Shown in pieces: positions 34,601 through 46,600 of a DNA stretch of 64,000 nucleotides; the first letter of the stretch is position 1; the number at the start of each line of letters is the position of its first letter. The position numbers and the translations under genes were made by a program. A model generated the notes under the pieces. It was not told the origin of the DNA, did not search any database, and saw only the letters and a list, made by a program, of their open reading frames with translations. Source of the DNA: Sanderia malayensis. Its lineage: Eukaryota; Cnidaria; Scyphozoa; Semaeostomeae; Pelagiidae. The stretch is from positions 1,550,001 to 1,614,000 of the forward strand of contig RQOL01000906.1 in the NCBI GenBank assembly GCA_013076295.1, given 5' to 3'.

Positions 34601-37600
34601 GAAATCCATACCAATTTTTGCTAAGATCTGAATAAACCAAGAGTTTTTGTCAAGTTATTTCATAAATTTGTGTATTAAGCATGGTACAGTAAATTCCACC
34701 CAGCACCCAGCTTATTGCTTCCTTCATTGTTTTGAGCAGAGGTACGAACCTGGACATTGAGATATCCTCATCATAATTTTCGTAAATGTTTCTCTCATCA
34801 TCGAGCAAGTGAAAAGCTAACTTCTGGCGTATATTTTGAAACGTTACACTCATAAACACACTTGTTCATGACATGATAAACTTCTATTCTAATCTCATTG
34901 CAACTTGGAGGTCCTTAATCTATTTGTTTATATATAGCTACGGACTTTTGCTGAAAAGTACTTCAGATAGTTTTTCACAACTTAAATGTTACTGTGACAA
35001 ATTAAATTTTGCTTTATTTCATAGTATGGAATTAAGTTCGTCCGTGGATGTGAAATCGAAGGACTGCTGGATGCAGATGGACACGTGATTGAAGAAGGTT
35101 GGTAATGCCATTGTTCTGCTATATACTCTTTGAATAAAGGGTCAGAGAGAACTGTGTTGGCTTTCCACGAATCTCATTCTCTGAGGTAGCTCAGTGCATT
35201 ATTGGTGTTGTATTTCAACCAGAAGTCTTTGTTATTTATTGTTGTTTTTTGCCTTTTTTGTTGCTCAGGACCAGAAGCAAAGCCACTGCCTAAAGGTGAC
35301 ATTCGTACATACAGAGTATGGCTGGATACAAATCAATACCAGAAAGATATGGAATGTGCAGCAAAAGGAGGAGATGTAAGCATGTTTTTTAACTTATAAA
35401 AATATCAGCAGAGAATCTTTTGTTCTCTATGATAATGACATATCATCCTGTCAAACGCGTTCACGATAAAGCCTCTGATCCACTTCTAGCCTCTCTTCTG
35501 ATCCAGCCTCTCTTTAATTCAATTTCTACCCCCAACTCAGCCTCTTTTCTGACCCAACCTTTATTCTACCTCAGCTATGATTATTTGAAAGCTAATTCTT
35601 CATCGGCTACAGAGAACATATGTAATCTTGAATGCACATGTTAAAAGCATAGTTATATGCCTGTGTATTGCGTAGACTTTGATATTTATTTATTTTTATT
35701 CAGGATGTATACGAACACATCAATGTTTTCATGCGAAGAAAACCAAAAGAAAACAATTTCAAGGTATGCATTTATGCTTTTATGATCAATGCTTAAATAG
35801 TCAGCTTCAAAAATCAGTTGTGTAATTATACACGCATACTTAAGATAATCATACAGCTATCGTGGCAATAGACATCGTAACGATGTTCACACACATTGTC
35901 AAGTAACACCATATGGATCTCAGTCTCCTTTTTTGTCCATGAGGTCCCCAGATCTCACCATTTTGCGATAGATCACTTCTTTTGGTACAGTTTTCCGATC
36001 AGAGGCCCAACCGATCCTTGTGAAAAAGTCAATAAACATCGTAGTTGGGTTCAACTTCCATTTGAACTCGCTGGCACGATAATCATACGGGAACGTGTGG
36101 TGATAATTGTGATAACCTTCACCCATTGCTCCAACTGCTACGAACATATTCTCGGCTGGATTGATGAATTTATCATACGGTCTGTTGCCCCACATGTGTG
36201 CTATGCTGTTCACCGTCCATGTAACATTAAGACCGAGAACATACCTCAGTGCAAAGCAGATGAAATAGGCATTCCACACACTCTCGTGCCATAATATTGG
36301 TAGTGCTGTCGGCAGTAACACGTTAAACAGCAGCGTCAGAGGCTTGTAATACCTGCAAAAGAAAATGTTATCCATATTCAATCTATCCATATCAATCCAT
36401 ATTCGTTTTCAATAGGCTGTACTATTCATGGGGTAAAATGGGGGCGTACAATCAAATGCTGTTGATTCAGGAGCTATTGCTTCAGACAATAGATGTGAAA
36501 ATCATCAACTGTTGAAAATATTTGACAGTTACCGTATTTCCTCTATTTAGCGCCCACCCTCTATTAACCGCCCCCCTCCAATAAGCGCCCACCCTAAAAT
36601 CAAAATGTGTGAAATAAGTGCCCCCCTCTTTTAAGCGCCCCCTCTAATAAGCGCCCCCTCTAATAAGCGCCCACCCAATTTTGCTAAATATTTAATAAGC
36701 GCCCGGGCGCTTAATAGAGGAAATACGGTAATTTCAATTTTTCATTTAAAAACTTCAGAGCGCTAAACACTCACTTTTTCTGGAACATGACGACCCGGTC
36801 CTCGTTGAGATCATCGAAATTGATCTTGTTCCCTTGTGTCTTGACATCCGGGTGCTTTTTCATCAATAGCCAGCCAATATGAGAGAAGAAAAAGCCTCGT
36901 TTGGCGTTATGAGGATCAGCATCGGTTTCAGAGTACTTATGGTGCACTCTGTGATCACGTGCCCATTCGTAAATGTGGTTCTGGCCTGCCATTGAGTTGA
37001 ATATGGCCAACAAGGCCCTCAATTGCCATGTTGCTTTGTATGACCGATGCGACCATAGTCGGTGAGCACCTATGAGAGAGAGTTACGAGGTCAAATATAA
37101 CGTGACACCCCTGGACGGATTTAGAAACTAATGTAAAGCGATTTATTTCCAGGGGGTGGAATACTAAATTGTTTTGATTGATGTTGCACGAATCCTACGG
37201 TCTGTTGGTAGCCAGTATGAGATGATATATTTCACGAGGAAGTTTTAAAGGTCACGAAGGAGCAAAGTCGACTCCTGCTAAAAGTAAAACGCAATTCAAC
37301 TAAATGCAAACACGTGCATTAAATAATGTGCTTCCTGCCATCACATGCAAAAGCACAATGTGTTAATTACGTCATTTTTGAAATTACGTCATCTCACTCG
37401 ACCAGTATTGTTTCAGCAGTCCATCGAGTTGTGCGATACTGGTCGAATGAGATGACGCAATTTCAAAAATACACGAAATCGAAGTCCATTGCGTAGACTA
37501 TACCCTTATTCAAGTGGGTGTAGGCTGCACGCAGGCTATCACATGTACAGCTTCTGATCACACTTACAGATTCCCGACCAGCGTACAAACGCATTTGATT

Positions 37601-40600
37601 GAATAAAATCAAGCATCTATTTATAGATTGCGTATATGCACTCTTTTACACCCTTCGTATACCTTTAATGTTACATTTATGCAATCACATGCTCGGAGTA
37701 TGCATGACAATAAGGGGCACATCTTTCATACTGGGGATCAAATCAAAGGGTAAAAAAACATCACTATATTGTATCAAAAGGTGCTTAGAAATAACCTGCT
37801 GTTATGCCCAATGCACTCATCTGGTACAGCAAAACTGTGAAAAGCCACGTGTATAAACTGCATCTGGGTACAAGGGTTATTCCATAGAAGGCGCCGATAT
37901 GTAATAATGTCATGTAGATGACGTTGGGCCATACTATCTCTCGTCTGCGTCTAGTTGGCTTGGCTGGGCGTGCTCCAGGCCCTGCTGCTACTTGATAAAC
38001 GTCATCATTTCTGGGAGGCATGCCAGGATATTATCCTAAGAGGAGAGCAAAGTACATGTTGATCTCTTTGTGATTTGTTTACATGAATGCTACCATTTAA
38101 ATGTATTGTTCAGGCACGCACATGACCTGTGCTGTAATCTTTGTCACGAGCTTAAAATTTACTTTCGATGACCTAGTTAGATTATTATAGTCTATATTGC
38201 AGTTTTTCTCTATCTTGATTTTTAGTACACATTAATAGGTCTTGTCTCGACTTTTGTCTCGTTATTTTGTTTTCTTCGCTTGCACAGCTCATGTGTAAAA
38301 CACAGCTGTCTTATAGCCCTGTTCGTTGAGCATTAGTCAATTTACAGAAAACTGAATTTATACGACTCATATTAATACCACTATTTCTAACTAATAGCGA
38401 TTTAATAGCTGCATTTTAACAAGTGAGAGATATTTTGATACTTAGTTTACAGTGTCCGAGAAAATGAACTATGAAGATGAATGAAATTCTTACTTACTTG
38501 AGAATCTTTTACAGCTCCGCTTCTGTTCTTACTCGAATTTTCTTTATGTGATAGCGACCTCAGTGGTAATATGGTGTTACCGAAATGAAGTTGTGATGAA
38601 TAAATGATCTTTTAAATAAGTCTCTTTTGTTATTGGATTGATTCCAATATATAATTCACCGGGAGAATTTATCACGGCCGTGGTGATCTTTACCTACTGT
38701 TTCCATAGTTTATCGAGATCAATATGTAAATTCTCCCCACAGCTTGGCAGGTTCCAAAAAGCCACGAGAGAGATCTTTTCCCTGATCGTATGATGTTACT
38801 TTAATCGGAGAAACTTTCGCGGGAAGAAACTTTCGCGATTTTCGCGTTTTTGGCCAAAATTCGCGAAAGTTTATTGCGCGAAATTTTCTAAAATATGAAA
38901 TGCGCGAAAGTTTATTCTTGATAAAAATTTCAAAATTGGAAATTCGCGAAATTTATGAAAAAGTTTCACTTTGAATAAAAACTACTTGAAGGTTTCTGTT
39001 TAAAGTTTCTGTTGAGACTTGTAATTCGCGAAAGTTTATTGTCGCAAAATATCCGATTTTGCCTAAAACGCGAAAGTTAATTCTAGAAATTTCGCGTTTT
39101 TTTCGCCTCGCGAAAGTTTCTTCCCGCGAAAGTTTCTCCGATTAAAGTATTCAATATCGCAACAATTTCACGTGGTCTTCTTTTCAAGATCACGTGGTAT
39201 ATACCAACAGGATTCGAGAGAGATATAGATGTTGGACTATGGATATGAGTACAATCGGTCTTTTATACTCTATTGTAGTGGTTATATAATTGCCCGTACA
39301 AGTAAACTGAGTTAACATGTTTACCTGATTTTTGTTTATCCATTCCTTTCAGGCTGTTTTAGAAACAATTCGTGATTTGATGAACCAAGAATGCCTCGTT
39401 CCTGATTGGATACAAGATGTTTTCCTTGGCTACGATGATCCTGGCGCTGCTCATTACGACAGGTATGAAGTTGCCTCAATGAAAATTTAAAATATTGATT
39501 CGACGAGTATCTAAAATGCTATACGATGCCTTTATACGATACCAAGAAAGCTGTGAAGATTGTTTGGTATTTTATTTCTCCATTTAGGCTGTCGTCTCAG
39601 ATAAGTTGTTTGGATTTTTGTGACACGTTTCTGTCATTCGACCATCTGAAGAATGCGTTCCCTGGTTATGAAATAAAGGTTATACTCCATGCTATTTCTT
39701 GCTATGCTTATTATGTACTTAGAACAGGCTCGCTGCTTTTGTTGTGATTGCTATATTGAGTTTACTATTGCGCTTTTTTCAGTGTACAACTGATGATGAA
39801 TGCGAACGAGTTCCTCCATTTCGCCTCGCATTTTCTACGGAAGCAGATGTTAAGAAGAGAAAGGACGATGACCGTAATGAAGCTGATAAAACAGACAAGA
39901 AAGAGATTATGGTCGAACCTTACGTCATCGAAAACAGAGGACCTTATCCGTACAACCAGCCTAAAATGTAAACTCGTATATCTAGATCTTCCTTGCATCA
40001 GGGAAGCATTGGATAGCTCCTTGCATTAAAAATGTGTATCTGATGCTTTGTGTTTTGTTCAAAGGAATTCGGTGCCATTCACTGCCACTCAGACGGAGGC
40101 AATTCGTTCTGGAATGCAGCCTGGTTTAACAATGGTCAGTAGATATTCTATATGTTTCATATTTCATATTTGAGAGTTACTTGGTATAACATACAAATAC
40201 CAAGTAATTCTCAAAATGAAGACACAGTCACAAAATACGTTAATACATTTTCGGACAGTTTTTGTTTCAGTTACTTTGACGTCAGTTTAGCAACAAGTAC
40301 ACTGTCATGTATAATATATAAATAATATACTATATTAATATATTAATATAGAATAGGGATGAAGATTAGTATTCTTTTTGATGATATAAGTGAGTTGACT
40401 TGAGGTTTTCTTCACCAGGTTGTCGGTCCACCTGGGACTGGAAAAACAGACGTAGCTGTGCAGATAATATCAAATATTTATCACAACTTTCCAGACCAAA
40501 GAACGTTGATTGTCACCCATTCTAATCAGGTAACGAAGATAACTGTCTCCATCTTATTTCAACTGTCTCCATCTTATTTCAACTGTATCGATTATTGGAG

Positions 40601-43600
40601 CTTCTCCTGCATTGGATAATAGAGTTAATTCTCGTGTAAATTTTCCAGGCTTTGAATCAAATATTCGAGAAGATCATGGCCCTGGATATCGATGAAAGGC
40701 ATTTGCTTCGTCTTGGTCACGGAGAGGAAATGCTTGAAACTGAAAAAGACTTTAGCAGGTCAGATTATAATGCTTATGCTGTCTGACATTATTTTGATCC
40801 ATTTTGATTTTGGCTGCCTTTGATAATATTCAATAGCAACTACACATCACATTCATTTGATTTCTTAGGTATGGAAGGGTGAATTATGTCCTGGCCAGAC
40901 GCTTAGATCTTCTGCAAGAGGTTCAACGATTGCAGGTAACATAACTTGTTTTTTAAATTTACTAATTATTCTTTATGTATATCTAATATTTTGTGATGTA
41001 GAATAGGGGACAAACGTCCCTGGGACACCTGAAACTTTCATTTGATAATGCTGCTTCTGCACACTTTGTTCCTTCTGAGCAGAATCCGACCCCCACTCCC
41101 CCTCCAAATAATGTTGTCTTGTGCACCAGTCCTTTCTCATCGCCGGGCCAAAAGAATTTCGGCGATATTGAAAATAACCGCCTTTGCAGACAACGTTGTT
41201 TGGGGGGGGGGGAGTATGTGTGTAAAACTTGCTAAAATCCTGGATGTCCCAGGACTTTTGCCCCCTATTATAGCTACGTCATCAGATCATATCATCTTTT
41301 AACGAGTCAATAAAGATAGATTTGAATCATTTAATTTTATCACTAGAATTGAATCATTTATTTTTATCAGTAGAATTAAATCATTTGTTTTCATTAGTAG
41401 AATTGAATTATTTATGTCACATAATGCTTCATCTGATTTTCTATTCAGGAGAGCTTGAATGTCAGTGGAGATGTATCATATACTTGCGAGACCGCAGGGC
41501 ACTTCTTTCTCTACCAGGTATCAATACGTTTTATCTCAAATTAGTTAATGCATGTTTGGATGTGGTAGATTCTGTCGGATTCGAAACGAGGTATTCATCG
41601 CGAAACGGAGGCTGAAGAACCGTATCTGATTATCGAATAGCGAATAGAGTGAGAAGTTATCTAGATAACTGGCAATGTCAGCAAGCTAGAAGTTTCAGAT
41701 GGAGGTAGTTTACAGAAAAAGCAATGAATTCTACTCTTTTGACACTATTTACAGTTTTTGGATTTTTTTAAAGGTGATATCAAGATGGGAAGAGTATCAG
41801 AGCAAACTGAAAAAAGCGGTATTATGAAGTCTAATTTCTTCAGCTTTTGAATATAGCCTGTATTGTCCTTCTTGATGTTTGAAAGTACTTTCTTTCCAAT
41901 CCTTATCACCTTTGTGAAATTTCATCCACAGGGTAAAGATGTGAGCGTAATTGGTAAAGAATTCCCGTTCATCAAATATTTTGAAAATGCACCACAAGTA
42001 ATTAATTCTCTTTTTTCTTTACATGTATTTCATATTTCGCATACATTGCATATATTGTATGTGTGGTAAAAGATTTCATTTGTGTGCAATATTTGACTGC
42101 AAGACGTCCATATGACTGCTGGTTGAATTCAGAATGAAGGACAAAATACGATTTCGTATTATGTGGCATCATTTTCTTTTAGCCTGTTTTCAAGAACAAA
42201 TCTTATGACGAGGATTTGCAAATAGCCGAGGTAAAACGACGCTCTGCTCTCGAAGTATTTTGAGAGTAATGTTATATATCCTGCATGACGTGTAAGGAAA
42301 TAAATCACTAGTGATAACACTGAACAGAACTTGGATAAATATTAAACTCTGGCTATCCTATCCTTGACAATAGTAGCATAGGGTGTCCATAACAAGTAAT
42401 ATACTGACGCTGCTTCTTGATTGGATAAAGAGAGTTGCTGATGATGCACCAGTTGTTTCATATAAGCTGCTATGTTTTAGGATTTAATTTACGTAAATTG
42501 TCTGTCCGTGAAATGTTTGAACGAACAGTCATCTTCTTTGTTATAGGGTTGCTTCAGTCATCTGAAAGAAATATTCACGGAGTTGGAGGTAAAGAAATTT
42601 GATGTTGATTTTACGTCCTTTACATTGTCCAGGCTATGATTATTGATGTCATTCGAATTTCTCTTCTGCAGGAATATCGTGCCTTTGAGTTGTTGAGAAG
42701 CGGTAAGTTGAGATATTAGTTTGTGGAAATTCATACCGGTAACTGGGAAAAATATGAGAAGAAATGCTGATGTGTTTTGCTTGCTTTTCAGGCAGAGACC
42801 GTGCAAAGTATCTCTTGATCAAAACAGCAAAGATCATTGCCATGACGTGTACACATGCTGCTTTACGAAGAAGGGATCTAGTGGAACTTAGCTTCAAAGT
42901 AACCTAGCAGTTGCATATATATTCTTTGTTTTATTTACATATTTATTTCAGATATTTCTCAGATGTATTTTGAAACTCAGTATAAAGTACTTTATTGCAT
43001 GCTCACCTAAGAATGCATTTGTTATTGCACTTTTCAGCACAGATACTTTTGCGTTGATTCACTTTATGGTTTATTTATTTATGTTCATTTACGTTCATTT
43101 GACATTGCTGGCCTTTCATTTCGTAGTATGACAACGTATTGATGGAAGAAGCCGCTCAGATTCTTGAAGTTGAAACTTTTATACCTCTCATGCTACAGGT
43201 AAGCGCACGCCTTGCACGTTATGACTGCATATTTTGCACTGTTTGATGCTCCATTGTGTATCTCCTTACTGTTGTTTTATGCTATGTTTTGTGAATTATT
43301 GGAAATATGAGGACTTCTTGTTTGTATCTCAAGTACAATCTATAAAAAACAACAACAAAAATACAAAGTGCAGAGACAAAATAAGATCATACTTATGCAG
43401 TTCCTGATTAAGCTGTCTTGGCATTTAGTTTAGCAAAAAGTATAATAGCATGTATGATATATATATAATATAATGTATTAACATGAACGAAAAGAATTAA
43501 TTGATATAATAAGTAGTTAAGTATTATAGTATAATCTATGGTACAATATTTAAACATTTTTTAACTATTTCAGAATCCAGAGGATGGATTTGACCGATTA

Positions 43601-46600
43601 AAGAGGATCACGTTGATCGGAGACCATCATCAGGTTTGCTATTACTTTTCTTTAAAACCCTTATAATAATGCAATACTAGAAAAAGTTAGTTCAACAAGC
43701 CATATTACAACATCCTTACTGCACGTAATCAGATAGAACCAGCGTATAAGCAAACATTGGAGATTTGGTATTGCAGCATTGAATGTTATTGTTTTGATGT
43801 CGACTTTTCTAGCTTCCTCCTGTCATTAAGAACATGGCATTTCAGAAGTTCTCTAATATGGAGCAGTCATTGTTTACGAGATTCGTAAGATTGGGTGTAC
43901 CTTATGTAGAGCTTGATGCACAAGGAAGAGCCAGACCGAGGCAAGCTGTTCTCTTTTATTTAACGTCTAACTTGCTACACACCAAGCTTGGTTCCTCTAT
44001 CTTGCTATGCACTCTCTATCATGCTACATACCGAGGCTAGCTCTTCTATCTTGTAAGGTTGTTTATCTATTTGCTACATACCAGGGCTAGCAACTCTATC
44101 TTGCTACACACCAAGCGTAGTTCCTCTATCTCGCGATGCACGATCTATCATGCTACATACCGAGGATAGTTCTTCTATCTTGTAAAGTAGTTCTTCTATG
44201 TTGCTACATACCAGGGCTAATACCTCTATCTTGCTACACACCAAGCGTAGTTCCTCTATCTTGCTACACACCAGGGCTAGTTACTCTATCTTATAATAAA
44301 CCAAGGCTAGTTTTTCTATTTCATTAACAACACTGATATCGCCCTCTTCGTTACCAGTTTGTGCAGTTTATACAGTTGGAGGTATGATCGACTTGGCAAT
44401 CTACCACACGTGCTGCAGCAGCCAGAATACCAACTTGCCAATGCTGGTTTCGCATACGATTACCAGCTGATCGATGTTGGAAATTTCAATGGAGTTGGAG
44501 AATCAGAACCGAACCCCTATTTCTACCAGGTATATTCCGACAACCAACTAATTCCATTAATAGCTACAGTGGAGTCTCCATATAAGGGACGCCATCCGGA
44601 CCAATGTGGGAGGGATAGGATAATTCGTATAAGCATATCAATTTCTCTCCTAACTTTAGAATTTGGCTGAAGCAGAATACGTTGTTGCTGCTTTCATGTA
44701 CATGAGACTGATGGGCTATCCCGCATCAAGCATTAGCATTCTGACGACATACAACGGCCAGAAGCATCTCATTCGTGACGTCATTGAGCAGAGGTGCAGT
44801 GATAATCCTTTGATTGGGCGTCCACACAAGGTCAGTGCTACTTCGTACCTTGTTCTCGTAATAAATCATTTGTTCAAGATGATCGAGTTGTATAGGTAAC
44901 TTCCAGTGCTCATAGTGCGGCCTGGGGAGGAAAATTGCGGAGGCGAGGGAACTGCGGGGGACAGTGGACAATAGATAATTCCAGCTGAAACGTTTTTCGT
45001 GACTTCATCTGACCGTATGGTATCTTAGGCTAAAACATTTGTTTGCATCTGTTTATATTTCTCTTTAGATTACAACTGTTGACAGGTACCAAGGTCAACA
45101 AAATGACTACATTCTACTATCACTTGTTCGTACGAAAACTGTCGGACATTTGAGAGATGTTCGTCGCTTAGTTGTTGCCATGTCCCGTGCTAGACTTGGT
45201 CTTTACATCTTCGCCAGAGTTGGTCTCTTTCAGAATTGTTACGAGCTGTCACCTGCGTTTAACCAGGTTTGTGCTCGAGGGCATATTTTATATGCTTTCT
45301 TTGATTTACACTCAAAATTTCAAAACTCAAATTACACTCAAAATTTCAAAACTCAAGTTTCTTTAATTATTTCTGTCATTTTCTCACAATCACTATGCAA
45401 TAATATTAAATATTTAATGCTATGAACAGAGTGAATATTTTTATGTACTTTGCAGCTCTGTTCAAGACCGCAAAAACTAATTCTTGCGCCTTGGGAGAAA
45501 TTTCCTGCAACAAGATTGGTAAGTATTTTTGTGATAACATATACCTGACAATTCCAAGATAACTAATAACGTGTTTGCTAAGCTCCTGCATCCATATTCC
45601 CCATGTTTTTAAATTGAATGTTTTCTCATTTTCTTATCATATGTTATCTTTCTTATTTTTTGTTAATATAAATAAGGTTGCGTTTTTTATAAGAAACTTG
45701 GGTCAGCACTTAAAACTAAAAGTTTCTTAATTTGGCATGGCAATTTTGGCGTTTTGGTGCCAAACGTTTTTTCACCAATTTCTTATTTTCAGGATTAGCT
45801 TATTGTCTTCAAGTTGAGCATTTTGGATTGATATACCCCCAGATTGTCGCGAAATTAACGCATCTAGCTAATTAACACATCTCTTCCAATAAAAAATAAA
45901 CGAAATTCTTGATATTCACTGAGGCAATGTTGTGCATAGAAAGGACTTTTCACATGTTCTTTATTATTCCAGAGCCTGGTTGTAAAGTTTTGGAACTTTT
46001 GCCATCCTAGCTATAGTTTCTCACAAGCCAGCCTCCTGTATTAAAAAACGCTTACCCATGGCTATTATCTTAATTTCTTTCCTTTCAGCACGATGTGGCA
46101 CCATCTGGACAATTGTTTGTTGCCGAAGACATGCCCCACTTGGCCAAGTTCGTCTATGATATGTACAATGATCAGGTGAAGAGCCTCGAGGCCAGCCAAA
46201 AAGTATGTTTCTACTCATGTTAGCATTTTTACTTGCTTTAACTATTGTAAGATACTGTAAAATATCCATGAAATGTGCTCTTGAAAAATTACGTGAACAA
46301 GCAGCACGTACAGAACCTCGGTCACAGAATTCTGTTTATATCAAAATGAGTCGGGTATTGGATAGCGGTACACTCATGTTTTTTATAAAAAACCCTTTAT
46401 AAGAAACCATAGGCCCCTATTTTCAAAACGTAAGAAACTTTGGTAGGAGATTGTGTGTGACTGAACGAAGTTCTTTGTTTTAAGGAGAAAAAATGTCAAA
46501 AACAACTTGCGCACTTCATTCCCACAGATTTGTAACAAATCTCAACAATGTTAAGAAACTTGCTAAGAAACTTTTCGTACCTTAATTAGGTACGAAACCC

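Noticed and set aside
41042..41302. Plus-strand frame of 86 codons with a run of Gly from a G homopolymer
   Set aside because: It lies within the inverted-repeat element of an AQR intron and has no family features.
43966..44330. Repeat array that might be taken for a CRISPR
   Set aside because: Units vary, there are no unique spacers of constant length, and it sits in a eukaryotic intron.
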